Assembly (NCBI GenBank): GCA_015501605.1
Contig: JADNRZ010000010.1
Location: forward strand, 434,001-498,000
Reading direction: 5' to 3'
From: Panaeolus papilionaceus
Lineage: Eukaryota; Basidiomycota; Agaricomycetes; Agaricales
Length of the DNA: 64,000 bases
Shown here: in pieces, positions 11,809-21,540 of the stretch
Layout of the letters: each line of letters starts with the position of its first letter
Position numbering within the stretch: position 1 is the first letter of the stretch
Translations under genes and position numbers: made by a program
The notes under the pieces: generated by a model
What the model was told of the DNA's origin: nothing
The model's input: only the letters and a program-made list of their open reading frames with translations
Database searches by the model: none

Positions 11809-12165
11809 ATGTCAGATCTAGAAAAGACGCCACTACTTAATCAATCGCATTCAAAATCGACTTCTCCGCACTCTGGCCATCCAACACGCGCACAGCTCTA
11901 CACAGGATCCTCTGCTGCCCCCCTGTTGTCATCTGGTGCACAGACAGATCCAACATCCGAAGGCTCAGAACAACACATTCATCATCATCACCATTATCAT
12001 TACCATTGGCACCCCGAATTTTCCTCCTTTGAATGGGTTCAGAATGTTCGATGGCCAGACAGCGACAGCATTGCCAACGTGTTTCTCACTATTATTTTCT
12101 TCTTTTTGCTATATCGCTTCCCAGAATTGTATGAATTGTATTTGAAGAACAAAAAAACATGTTAA
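11809..12165 (+). CDS. Short His-rich single-pass membrane protein with acidic dileucine box (paralogue 2)
   Basis: Single exon, 118 residues, starting MSDLEKTPLL; the ATG is chosen because the two neighbouring paralogues also start with MS followed by the dileucine box. EKTPLL (5-10) fits ExxxLL. A Ser/Thr-rich linker leads to a run of histidines and aromatics (56-68, ending HYHYHWH), then EF...WVQNVRW and a C-terminal membrane helix (about 87-104, VFLTIIFFFLLYRF) with a short basic tail ending KKTC. Its layout suggests a tail-anchored or single-pass protein of the endosome/vacuole; the His cluster might bind metal or respond to pH. Function unknown. An in-frame upstream ATG at 11701 would add 36 residues but breaks the alignment with its paralogues. 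Confidence 0.7.
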   Translation: MSDLEKTPLLNQSHSKSTSPHSGHPTRAQLYTGSSAAPLLSSGAQTDPTSEGSEQHIHHHHHYHYHWHPEFSSFEWVQNVRWPDSDSIANVFLTIIFFFLLYRFPELYELYLKNKKTC

Positions 12166-12459
12166 AGGAGTCGCCGAGCACCCCCACGTATCTCCCCACC
12201 ATTCATTGAAGCTATCCCAGAAGGAGTTGGACATTTGGCAGACGGTCCTTCATAGAAGAGAATTATACCTTTCATTACATATGTGATGATATGACTAGTA
12301 CAGGCGAATGAGCATGAAAGAGTAATCCCCCCCAACACATTTACTCAGCTAGCTTTCGCTATGTGCTGTCACATTTTCATAAAACCAGATATAAGGAAGG
12401 TGGTATGAATTTTCGAGTTGAGTTTAATTCGAGTTGGATAGGCTGCTGACCGGCTGCCC

Positions 12460-12605
12460 TCATCATCTGCAGAAATAAGCCTTTTGAATGACTCTTCAGG
12501 ACACTGTGCTGTGATGCTCGTCTCGAGACCATATACCTACCTCGTACTATGACAATAACACCGTTCTCCTCGGACAATCTAAGTATCGCTTATGATATTA
12601 ATACC
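12460..12605 (+). repeat. 3'-flank segment (copy 2) of the trio duplication
   Basis: Diverged direct copy of 11458-11610. Just upstream (12415-12459) are further words resembling the end of the coding region of paralogue 1 (TTCGAGTTGG), while the 65-base intron of paralogue 1 is not visible here, which suggests internal deletion after duplication. Confidence 0.55.
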
Positions 12606-13071
12606 TACAAGCAGAATTTGGAATCGCAGCACAACGGCATGTGTAGCACAAGCGAAGTCAAAGACAACGGTTATGCCACAAGGGATATGAGTTGGGTATG
12701 TAAGTTCAGACTGTGAGATGACTGCTGAGAGCTATCGTATTTCAGTAGAACTTGTTCTGGGGAACATAGGGATAACTACGAGGGTATATATACTCGACAG
12801 AATCTAGGGTAGTCCGAATAAGGAATGTGAGATAAACGGCAAAGCCGGCGATGGGGAAGGTAAAGACCAAGGAGTGTAAATACTAAGGGTAAGGGGACAG
12901 TGTAATCGCTACACCGTGTGATTGAGCGTCCCAGAAATAAACCGTTATATACTCACTTTCACAACTGCATACATGATTCTTCCCTTCAACCCCAATCACC
13001 ACTTTAGACGGCAAGCAGAGAATATCGTTACCTTCACTCGATTCGCGCTCGAATTCGAGTCCGCTTTTACC
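12606..13071. other. Intergenic region before paralogue 3
   Basis: The flank between the duplicated 3' segment and the start at 13072. An upstream in-frame extension exists but begins at TTG and is not supported by the paralogues. No other feature recognised. Confidence 0.4.
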
Positions 13072-13455
13072 ATGTCGCAGCCACAGACTGTAATTGATGT
13101 TCCTTCAAATGCAGCAAAAGGCTCCGAAGCGATGCCGCTGCTTTCTGAGCAACGCTCTCAATCGACATCCGCGCCGCCCAATGCTGAGCATCCAGGCGCA
13201 GAACCACACTCTTTGCCATATTTCCATCCATCGCAAGCAACGAACTTGGGTATCCCGTCAGAGAGAGCACCCCAAGACTACCACATTCACTACCATTATC
13301 ATTGGCACATAGAATTCCCTACTTGTCAATGGGTTCAAAATCTTCCGTGGAAAGGGATAGGATTTGTCGTTCTGTTCGCGGTCTATATGCTCGGAATGGG
13401 GGCAATGGTTTACTTCAACAAGAATAAGCCTCAACTTGAAGGGAATGTAGAATAG
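13072..13455 (+). CDS. Short His-rich single-pass membrane protein with acidic dileucine box (paralogue 3)
   Basis: Single exon, 127 residues. EAMPLL at residues 19-24 repeats the acidic dileucine pattern, and HIHYHYHWHIEF (71-82) followed by WVQNLPW matches the equivalent stretch of paralogue 2 almost residue for residue. A membrane helix (about 96-114) and a short tail (YFNKNKPQLEGNVE) close the protein. The linker between box and His run is poorly conserved, whereas both ends are kept, which points to selection on the two motifs. No known family was recognised. The start is placed at MSQPQ by paralogy; upstream in-frame ATGs exist, the nearest at about 12974. Confidence 0.68.
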   Translation: MSQPQTVIDVPSNAAKGSEAMPLLSEQRSQSTSAPPNAEHPGAEPHSLPYFHPSQATNLGIPSERAPQDYHIHYHYHWHIEFPTCQWVQNLPWKGIGFVVLFAVYMLGMGAMVYFNKNKPQLEGNVE

Positions 13456-13929
13456 TCAAATACCGAAAATGCGTCTGGGTAGCCTTAAATGTATTTATGG
13501 TTGGCGGGATAACCGCGGCAGCAATTTTCATTTGCTTGATGCTGGCTTTAAATAGCTCAGGTGCCACGATGGTCGGCAACTTCTGCATATGACGTCTAGT
13601 AACGATCCATGTATTTATCTGTGCAGTCAAGTATTTGAGCTGGATTGGCTGCTTTTAACGCTAGAGCTCAAAAACGTTGGCATCATCATTTCTATTTATA
13701 GCTGTCTCGATAAGCGTTTGTTGGGAGTTCCCCTAGTGCCAAGACCTGCACACAGCCTATCTCGCGAATCAGGATTCTTACTGGATTATAAGTCACTGGC
13801 TCGTGTGCCGAGCACACTGAAGAGAGATTCAAGTCTCACAATGAAGACCCCTGTAGGACCTGACATATGTAGGGATGTTTGAGACCCTATTTGCCAGTGC
13901 GCAGCCAGCCGCTCAGAGATGATAAGATG

Positions 13930-13951
13930 AAAAGGTAGATGATTACCTTTT
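13930..13951. repeat. Perfect 8-bp-arm hairpin, copy in segment A
   Basis: AAAAGGTA, loop GATGAT, TACCTTTT. The identical hairpin occurs at 23749-23770 in segment B. It lies in the shared non-coding left part of the duplication, about 290 bases before the first four-helix gene. Confidence 0.75.
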
Positions 13952-14241
13952 GACATGCATAGGCACATGAAGCAATCAAGGGGCGCATAGTATGTATTCA
14001 ATAGAAGAGTTCAAGGAAGGAAAATACACAGTAGCAGGTCAGGCGTCAGTACTTCAATTAGTTTTACGAACAGTTCGGCGAGGTTATGGGATTAAAGTTG
14101 CATGAAACTTCATGTTACGCCTTAGTGGTATTTATACCACTATCACTGTTCCTTGGCTTAGTACGCCCATTTTAAACGCGAGTTTTCTCTTGGACAGCAC
14201 GCCCTGGTCCTTCCTGGCTGTTTGAATTTAGCTTGAACATC

Positions 14242-15053
14242 ATGTGCGTTACATCTACGCTTTCGAACCGGAGAATCATCTATGGTTCGTCTTTTTTGTT
14301 TCAATAATCGTATTGGAAGATTATTTCGAGGCAACTCACTCTCAATATCCAGTCGTCGTCTTTCTTTTTAGCTTCCTGGAGGTCGTATTTTCAGCTATCT
14401 CCGCTGCCAATGAAGGGTGGTCTGAATTTCGCGGTACGCGCTGCATGATCCATACGAAACATGCTTTGCCTCACTCACCCTTCATGCACCCCAGTTCTTC
14501 TGTCCAAGATCGCGTTAGGTTAACCCATTGTAACATGCTTATGGATCACTATTCTGTAAGTCTCTTATATTGATTGTACTCCCCTGGATTTGTCACCCTT
14601 GACCTATCCTTTACCCCAGTCTATTTTACATCAACCGCCGCCTTCAATCCCATTTCTTCACCAAGGCATCCGGCATCTTTTATCGTGTTCGCCTTGACAT
14701 GGCCAGGTAAATTTGTCGCTCCCCTAGCAGCGTGAATAGCTCAAAGTTAACTCTAATCTCTTCCATATAGTCCCCGGGATAATGCTCCTCATAACAATAT
14801 GTCAGGAGTGCGATTCTGCACCAGGAGCAAACCCTTCTGCAGCTGCGTGGTGCAGGATGTCTGCTACTATGGGATCGGCTGGTGTATTCATCGCCATTTT
14901 ATGTGAGCTTTCTTCTCTAGTTCCCCGAATTACCCACATTTTAATGCTGTTGTGGTACCCAACATAGCTTTGATTGCCGCGATCTTGGTAGGACATGTCA
15001 AAGTTGGATCTGATGGCAACATTACTGGACTCTTTGTCAACCATGATGCATGA
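14242..15053 (+). pseudogene. Four-helix membrane protein gene A1, broken
   Basis: The six-exon layout of the family is preserved: 14242-14284, 14353-14433, 14495-14555, 14620-14704, an exon starting about 14771 and a last exon ending at 15053 (stop TGA after GLFVNHDA). Exon 2 reads VVVFLFSFLEVVFSAISAANEGWSEFR, a clear copy of helix 1. Two lesions relative to copy B1 make it a pseudogene. Exon 3 has an in-frame TAA at 14521-14523, where B1 has TAC. Exon 4 lacks 8 bases after the ..TKxx position (around 14671), which shifts the frame. Splice sites and the other exons are still good, so the loss is recent. Its closest relative is B1 (24068-24941). Confidence 0.82.
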
Positions 15054-15756
15054 TCTGCGTTGGAATACCCTGCATTTGTATGCCGTTAACGAATGTTGCG
15101 ATGGAAGCCGATGAACATTCGACTTTTACCTGGACAGAGAACCTGATAATACTTGAATATAATCTCGAATATTTTGATAAAACCGTGTTGAATGCTTAAG
15201 TCGTCTATATTTAGCCGCCCGGATAAGCATTGGTCGGGAATTACCGAATCGCCAAGGGGTTTGAAGCACAGCCTCTCTCACTGAGCCAAGGGCGGATCCT
15301 GTTCAATTTCCAGTGTACCTATCACTGCCCGGTTAGTCCCTTCAGCGTTTGAGAGAAAATTTCCGATCAAGCCGCCTCTGAGCTGTGAGGTGTATACAAG
15401 AGGTTTGAAGCCCCTATTCATAGTTGCGCAGTGAAGTGTAGAAGCGGATCAACATCTCTTAACACAGGTGGGTAACTGAATTAATCAAGGGGTTGCTCAG
15501 CTCGATATGCCTGCGTCGAATGAATATGATATGGACGGAACACGCGGCGCAGGAGACCAAGCTTGGGTTCTTTAGCTACTAGTGCGAAGAAGTCGGCGAT
15601 GTCGTTGCACGAAAGTCGGTGGGACATCGGGGTTATGAGACATACATATAAGCCAATGCCCCGTTGACTCGGTGCACAAACTATAAAAAACGTTCCCCAT
15701 CTCCTCCGAGTCGTCATCCACCAATAGCTCCTTGTCTCGACTGAGTTAAAGAAACC
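15054..15756. other. Spacer between the two four-helix genes of segment A
   Basis: Shared almost base for base with 24942-25654. Short minus-strand ORFs here are conserved only because the DNA is duplicated. It presumably holds the promoter of the gene at 15757. No gene recognised. Confidence 0.5.
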
Positions 15757-16632
15757 ATGCTCGCCACAGATCTTGCCAGCCGACTATTGTCCTACGGTTC
15801 GTCTTTTGCCTTTACCCGTCATGGTCATTAATATTTGATCGACAAGTTATCTCATCTCTTTATCATTCATTGAGTGTCGATAAATTCGAAGGTGCTAACT
15901 TATTTTCAGTCATCGTCCTCGTATTTAGCTTTTTAGAAGTCGTTTTATCAGCGGTCTCCTCTTACATGGAAGGGTGGTCTGATTTCCGCGGTACATTTCA
16001 TCATGCATCGTTGTCACATGTCCTATGCAGTGTAGCTCACCTCCTACGCGTCCCAGTCCTCCTGTCCAAGATCTCATTAGGGTTCGCCATTGCGACGTTT
16101 TTATGGATCTGTGTTCTGTCAGTCTTTTGTATCTATTGTACTCCCTTAACTTTCCAGGCTCACTCATCAGTTTTTACCAACTCGATTAGTCTGTTCTACA
16201 TCAACCGCCCTCATGAATCCCATATCCTCACCAAAAAACCCCTTCACCTGGCGTCTTTTATCCTCCTTACCTTGAGTTGGCTAGGTATGATATTTGACAA
16301 TGTGACAGGGGCATCGATTCACCTCCTTTTCTGTTTTGCCATATCCAGCTCTTGGAATAACGACTGTAACCTTTACCACACTCAGTGAAGAATGTACTTT
16401 CATGAGAGACTCAGACGGCCAGGCATCGATATGGTGTGGGATTGCCGCGGCGACAGGATCTGCAGGAGTTTTCATCGCTATTTCATGTAAGCCTTCTTCT
16501 ACGGTTTTCCTGAGATTGCTGATTCAAAGCTGCTATATATCAGCTTTGATTAGCGCTGTGCGCGTGTATCGCGCTGAAGTGGGACCTGATGGTAACGTTT
16601 CGGGTCCATTGATTGGCACCAGTAAAAGTTGA
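15757..16632 (+). CDS. Four-helix membrane protein A2 (uncharacterised family, MARVEL-like layout)
   Basis: Six exons, 15757-15796, 15910-15990, 16057-16117, 16190-16284, 16349-16486 and 16544-16632, sum 504 bases, 167 residues, all phases consistent. Helix 1 is in exon 2 (VIVLVFSFLEVVLSAVSSY), helix 2 in exon 3 (ISLGFAIATFLWICVL), a short loop FYINRPHES then helix 3 across exons 4-5 (LASFILLTLSWLALGITTV), a loop with one Cys (SEECTF), helix 4 in exons 5-6 (AAATGSAGVFIAISSLISAV) and a polar tail. Four helices with short termini resemble MARVEL-type tetraspan proteins, but no diagnostic motif is seen, so this is only structural analogy. Introns are 52-113 bases. Almost identical exon structure to B2, and homologous to A1 and B1. 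Confidence 0.75.
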
Positions 16633-17076
16633 ATCCGAAGTATTATCACCTACGCCTTGGACTATGACTTCACGAATGGTTGTACTTAATGTGACAGTGG
16701 GACTATTAGATTTAGACTTTACTTGGACGTCTGCTTATTGCAATCACATATATCCCAACAAACCCTATAAGCCCTTGACACACACATACCCTCATCACGA
16801 CAAAAGGGTCTGTTCGTTGGCGAGAACATCAGCAACACATTGATTCGCCGCGGAGCTGTCACACAGCCCCCTTGCGAAGTATCGTCTCTCTGACTCTCTC
16901 ACACAGCCTCCTGGTTCAATAACGACTCAGTTACTGGTTAGGTTTCTTGAAATTACAGCACCTCGGACACCAGTCAAGCACGATCGTCCTTTCCTTCCAA
17001 GTTTAACCAAGAAAGTCACTACAGGTTCTACCACCACACGAACAGTCAAATCTCAACAGGGTCTTCCTGAAGTGCG
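16633..17076. other. Intergenic region spanning the right edge of segment A
   Basis: Contains the right boundary of segment A (about 16867), then unique DNA with CT-rich words and the leader of the carrier-like gene. No other feature recognised. Confidence 0.45.
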
Positions 17077-18415
17077 ATGATGTCGTTGAAATCGATGCTA
17101 TTTGGAAACGACCATATCGGATGGCTCTATGTTGCGTTCATCATAATATTTTATCTCTTTCGCTGGGTCCTCTGCGTACCTTTGACTGGTGTTCTCGTGA
17201 GGTTCAGGGCAAACTACAACCCAAAGGGCTTGCAAATCGTGGATGTTGACGAAGTGGAGCAAGGACGTTCAGAGTCTCCAGTTGTTGGACCGGTTGTGAA
17301 GTCATACTTTGGGATGTTCGCTCGAGTTTATCGGCTCGAGGTAAGCATTTCTCGTAAATCAGACGTGCTCGGCGCACATAGTTACATATGCTGAACCCTT
17401 TCCTGGACCCATTGAACGTATAGGGAATTAGTGGCTTGTTTAAGGGTTTCTGTCCGTATACATATTTCATACGTTGAATTACGGGTGCTGAATGGTCTTT
17501 TTCACAGTTCCAAACCTCATCTTCAGAATGCTCTTCCACCCCACTCCAATGGGACAACATGGCCTCACAATCGTGGTCGTTCGTACAGTATGTCGTGTTT
17601 CCAATAATGACTCACAATATATCCACTCCTCACGACCAACACCCAGATTGATCTCATCTACTTCATATCCTCAGTTCTCTTTTCCATAGTTGCTATGTTA
17701 ATTATATATCGGTACGCGAACTGGAAAGTTCAATCGTCGCGTGTCATCTATGCTAATTTCTTAATCCTAGTGCGATGACTACAAGAACCAAGCTCTCCAT
17801 TTGTCGACCACGTGAAGCATGGCATGCCTTGCTTCCTCCCCATGAGCGCGCCAATTCCTTAACGCTTTACAAGAACCCTGGCTTATTTTTTGGATGGACC
17901 GTTTACATATTCCTCGTTACTTTACTCTTCCGCAACCCCCGAGTGAATATCATCACAAATGTCAGTACCTTTATTCGCTCTTCACCCACAGCATCAGGAC
18001 CCCAATGGCCACCGGCGGACCTCGACATCATTTCTGTAGTTCTACGGGTTGTGGCCGCAATTATTCGTACTCTGGCCTCATTGTTGCTCTGCATACTCGA
18101 GGTCGCTCTCGTGCGACTGTCTCTCCAGAGGAACAACGGCCCCGACGCCTCGCACCAACAGATTGATACGGATACGACAACGCAATCGGACACCGAGACA
18201 TTGGGTGAAGAAGACGTTATTCTGTGAGTACCTGTTTCCTTATATCACTGCAGATATTAAGACAAAAAACCCACAGTCTGCATCCTGATAGCGAGCCATA
18301 CACTGGGTTGATCGATTGTATCAAGAGAATCGCACAGGAAGAAGGTCGCGCAACTCTTTTCCGTGGCTGGTGGATCACCCTTTTGTTTAGAGGATTTCAA
18401 AGCTCGATCCTGTAG
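17077..18415 (+). CDS. Divergent mitochondrial-carrier-like membrane protein M1
   Basis: Six exons, 17077-17340, 17424-17451, 17508-17587, 17647-17711, 17771-18223 and 18277-18415; 342 residues, phases consistent. Evidence for the SLC25 fold: VPLTGVLVRFRANYNPKG (a P-x(5)-R carrier-like turn after helix 1), YFGMFARVYRLEGISGLFKGFFPN (the EG-x-x-G-x-x-KG-x-x-P element after a repeat), LEVALVRLSLQR after a later helix, and PYTGLIDCIKRIAQEEG..LFRGWWITLL near the C-terminus. The canonical Px[DE]xx[KR] motifs are degenerate, so transport activity and membrane are uncertain. The linker before the last exon is acidic and Thr/Ser-rich. The donor GTCCGT at 17452 is weak but gives the only frame matching paralogue M2. 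Tandem with M2. Confidence 0.75.
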
Positions 18416-18677
18416 GGCGCTTCGATCACATGTATGTCTGGAATGTTCATATAAGTGACTGCAATGAGTCGCAACCCCATGTCTAAGGCAATCATGAGAG
18501 CGATTGCAGGACACTGTATTCTCCACGTGTATTTACATAAATGAATGGGTTTCACGGACTCGTCATAGAGTTCACACCCTGACTTGACCGAACAGCCTCA
18601 AACGCAGCAGGACTTATAATAGTAAGTACGGAGTCCACCACTCACTCTTATCCCCTCATTCTCGTCTTCGAACTGTG

Positions 18678-20113
18678 ATGCGTTTAGATACAGCTAAACA
18701 TGAGCCATCTCAGCCCATATGGTCCTCAATCCTCCTTTCCCTGACCTATATACTTGTCTTCTTTATCTTGCCAGTACCGCTGACGGGGGTCCTTGTACGA
18801 TGGAGAGCAAATTACAGCCCAAAGAGTATACGACTGGAGGATGATGAGCAGCTCCCAGCGGATCTCGAGCAGGCAGCTGATCGAGGTACTGAGAACCGCG
18901 TTGGGCCAAGTGTGAATTCTTACCTCGATATGTTTGTTCGAGTGTATCGGTTAGAGGTGAGTTGTTTTTAAGGTTCAGGATTGGAGGATGGCATATTAAA
19001 TTGGCATAAGGGTGTTGCTGGATACTTCAAGGGTGTTGGTATGTCGAATTGAGCCCACCGAGACGCGAGGCGGGCCTTATAATCACCCATTATTAATATT
19101 TGCATTGCAGTCCCCATGCTTACATTCCACACTCTCGTCACACTGTTGCCACAACCAGATAGATACAATAAAAATAATCGTGTTCCGTGGTATGCAATTC
19201 AACTGGTGCGTTCTTTCTCATAAAATGTACGCATTTGTTGTCTGAATTAACTCCAGACGGATCTGATTTATCTGCTCTGCATTTTTACTCTCTCTGTGGT
19301 AACGATGACAATTGTATACCGGTAAGCATACACACTGGGCACCATCATAATCCGCGTCGCAGTACCACAGTGAAAGCAGCGTTGGTATTGATGAGCATAT
19401 AGGACCGTCGTATCGAACCGCATTTCATACTTCCTTCGTCGGACAACCCAAACTATGAACGATCTCCTCACACCATCCGAGGTCAAGAACATTCTCACCT
19501 TGTACAGGGCTCCAGGACTTTCGAGCGCATGGCTCGTGTACTTATCCATAGTGATACTCTATGTCGGTCCCGAGCATAGAATGCTCTCGCTGATGCTGAT
19601 TGACGAAGCATGGCGCACCTTAAGGAGAACATGGCAGCCTCTGCCAGATAGGGGCTACTATGTCGTCGAGTGGCTGCTGCGTTTTTTAGGTCTCTCTGTT
19701 GTCAGTGTTTGCATCATGACGCCGCTGGAGGTTGTCCTGGTACGACTCTCTGTTCAGAGGAAGGGAAACGAAGATCCTGGTAACAACCAGGAAAACGAAC
19801 CCAACTCAGGCTCTGATATGAACAGCACCGACCAATCTCAAACCGAAGATGTTGTTGCCAGAGACCGCCAAGAAGAACCATTGTTCAGCGCTTCAGACGA
19901 GGATGTTATCAAGTATTAATTTTCAATTTTAACTCGTGTTATTACGGCTTCACTGACGAGAACCGCATCTGCAGTGTCCATCCAGATTGCGACGCTTACA
20001 AAGGTCTCGTTGACTGCACCCGACGCATTGCGAAAGAGGAGGGGTTGGCGACGCTTCTAAGGGGATGGTGGATTACGTTGCTCTTTCGAGGATTCTTTAT
20101 CTCCCTGCTATAA
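18678..20113 (+). CDS. Divergent mitochondrial-carrier-like membrane protein M2
   Basis: Six exons with the same positions and phases as M1: 18678-18956, 19011-19038, 19111-19205, 19257-19321, 19403-19912 and 19975-20113; 371 residues. Matching landmarks: VPLTGVLVRWRANYSPKS, YLDMFVRVYRLEGVAGYFKGV, TPLEVVLVRLSVQRKG and YKGLVDCTRRIAKEEGLATLLRGWWITLLFRGF. The 28-base second exon is the same size in both genes. An acidic, Asn/Gln-rich insert (NNQENEPNSGSDMNSTDQSQ) precedes the last carrier-like element and is longer than in M1. As with M1, the SLC25 assignment rests on the repeated EG..G..KG and RGWW elements. The two genes lie head to tail, 262 bases apart. Confidence 0.75.
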
Positions 20114-20725
20114 TCGTCCTAAAGCATTATTATATTACTGTTACATAAAACCAGTACCTGAAGGCGGCAAACTACGACACCAGATTAGAGTGCGCGGCAA
20201 AGACTATATATCAGTAGGGACGCAAATATTATACCCTGAAAGATAGGGGAACACAGCGTCATTACTCCGTCCTTCATCGAGGCCTTTATCTCTTCCTCCT
20301 GATGACTCCAGTTAGCACCGTAATATTCACTAGTAATTGGTGTACTTTAATGGTAAGTAAGCCTGAAAAGTACCATTTTAATTCGTGTCCAAATTTCAGC
20401 CCGCAGCTCCCCTCAAGATGGTTCCAGAACTCTGTCGTCCATCGTAGGTGTTGTGTCGTTTCGCGGGACAACCATAAATGGAATTAATCGCCAAATATGG
20501 TAATTTTCTCGAAACTTCCACAATCACGGAGGGTCATCTCAGTCATTTTAGAGGTGTCGCCCACGTATTTATGTCGAAAAATCCAGAAGCATCTTTAAAT
20601 TATTTGGAACTATAAGTATCTGACCTTCTCCCCTCCAACCTTCAGAATTCAACGACTACAATCATCACTTTATCGACCACTCTCAGTCACCTACCGCCCA
20701 ACGACTACTACCTTTGAACTCTACA
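20114..20725 (+). promoter_or_regulatory. Upstream region of the small heat-shock gene, with HSE and TATA box
   Basis: A perfect three-unit heat-shock element, TTCTCGAAACTTC (20506-20518; TTCnnGAAnnTTC), lies about 210 bases before the ATG, and TATAAG at 20611-20616. This is the binding pattern of the trimeric heat-shock factor Hsf1, so heat induction is likely. The rest of the interval holds no recognisable gene. Confidence 0.75.
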
Positions 20726-21305
20726 ATGTCTAACGTCTTCTTCTACGAGCCCTTCTACAATTTCGATCACTTCATCGATGAGACTCTCTCCCTTACTCAG
20801 CCCTCGAACACCAATAACGGGCAAGTTTCGAGACGCCGTCCTAATGGTGATGTTGTGAGGTCCTTGAAACCCAGGTATGTGCATATCCGAATGCCAAGAG
20901 TAATAATTCATACTGACGGAGCGCCATAGAATGGACCTCCACGAAAACAAGGAGGAGAACCTTGTGACTGCTACATTCGAGTTCCCCGGCGTTCCTAAAG
21001 ATGACATCCAAATTGACGTGCAGAACGGAAGACTCACAATATCCGCGGAAACGAAGCAGTCCACCGAACACAGTGAGTCCGGATACGCCGTTCGAGAGCG
21101 TCACTTTGGCAAGTTCTCCAGAACTTTGCAGCTTCCTCAGGGTATCGATGTAAGTTACTCTAATATTATTGGGCCAAGTGTCAGTTTCTGATATGCTTCG
21201 CTTTAGAATGAGGAAATCAAGGCCTCGATGGAGAACGGTATTCTGACGGTTACCTTCCCCAAATCTGCCCCTGAGCTCGCACCCAAGAAGATTACTATCG
21301 CATAA
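20726..21305 (+). CDS. Small heat-shock protein, Hsp20/alpha-crystallin family (copy 1)
   Basis: ATP-independent holdase chaperone of the cytosol. Three exons, 20726-20874, 20930-21149 and 21207-21305; 155 residues. N-terminal arm MSNVFFYEPFYNFDHFIDE, then the alpha-crystallin domain starting MDLHENKEENLVTATFEFPG, strand GRLTISAETK, KFSRTLQLPQGID, and the conserved C-terminal end of the domain, MENGILTVTFPK (the A/M-x-x-x-NG-[IV]-L signature), followed by a short tail with basic residues. The second copy at 59078-59783 has the same exon sizes (149, 220 plus insert, 99). An HSE and a TATA box lie upstream. Confidence 0.95.
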
Positions 21306-21540
21306 ACCTTTTTGCTCCATTCTTCCCAGGACTTTGACTGTATTTTCCCTTAGACTTTATCCTAGACAATGTATCCATAGTACCGATTTTCCTTCGTAAT
21401 ATCCCATACTGTATTTTCTGGAGGTTGAATTGAATTGTAATTTGTCGAACACAGAATGATCGCCATGGTATTTAACGTAGCAGCCTTTCAAAACCTCATT
21501 CAACATGTACATGTAAGTCATAGAAAGTACCAAGACTGAC

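Larger units (their letters stand above)
13631..16867 (+). repeat. Segmental duplication, left copy (segment A, ~3.2 kb)
   Basis: Collinear and in the same orientation as 23469-26847. Long shared blocks run from GTATTTGAGCT at the left edge, through the two four-helix membrane genes, to GCGGAGCTGTCACACAG at the right edge. Differences are substitutions and small indels, including a ~95-base stretch near the right end present only in the right copy. Confidence 0.92.

Noticed and set aside
12922..13071. N-terminal extension of paralogue 3
   Set aside because: Begins at TTG, and the two sister genes start at MS just before the dileucine linker.
13786..14001. Minus-strand ORF repeated as 23605-23820 with nearly the same peptide
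   Set aside because: It is conserved only because it lies in the segmental duplication; no domain, no promoter, and it overlaps the hairpin.
15481..15717. Minus-strand ORF with a counterpart at 25381-25578
   Set aside because: Shared by duplication; the two frames differ in length and lack known features.
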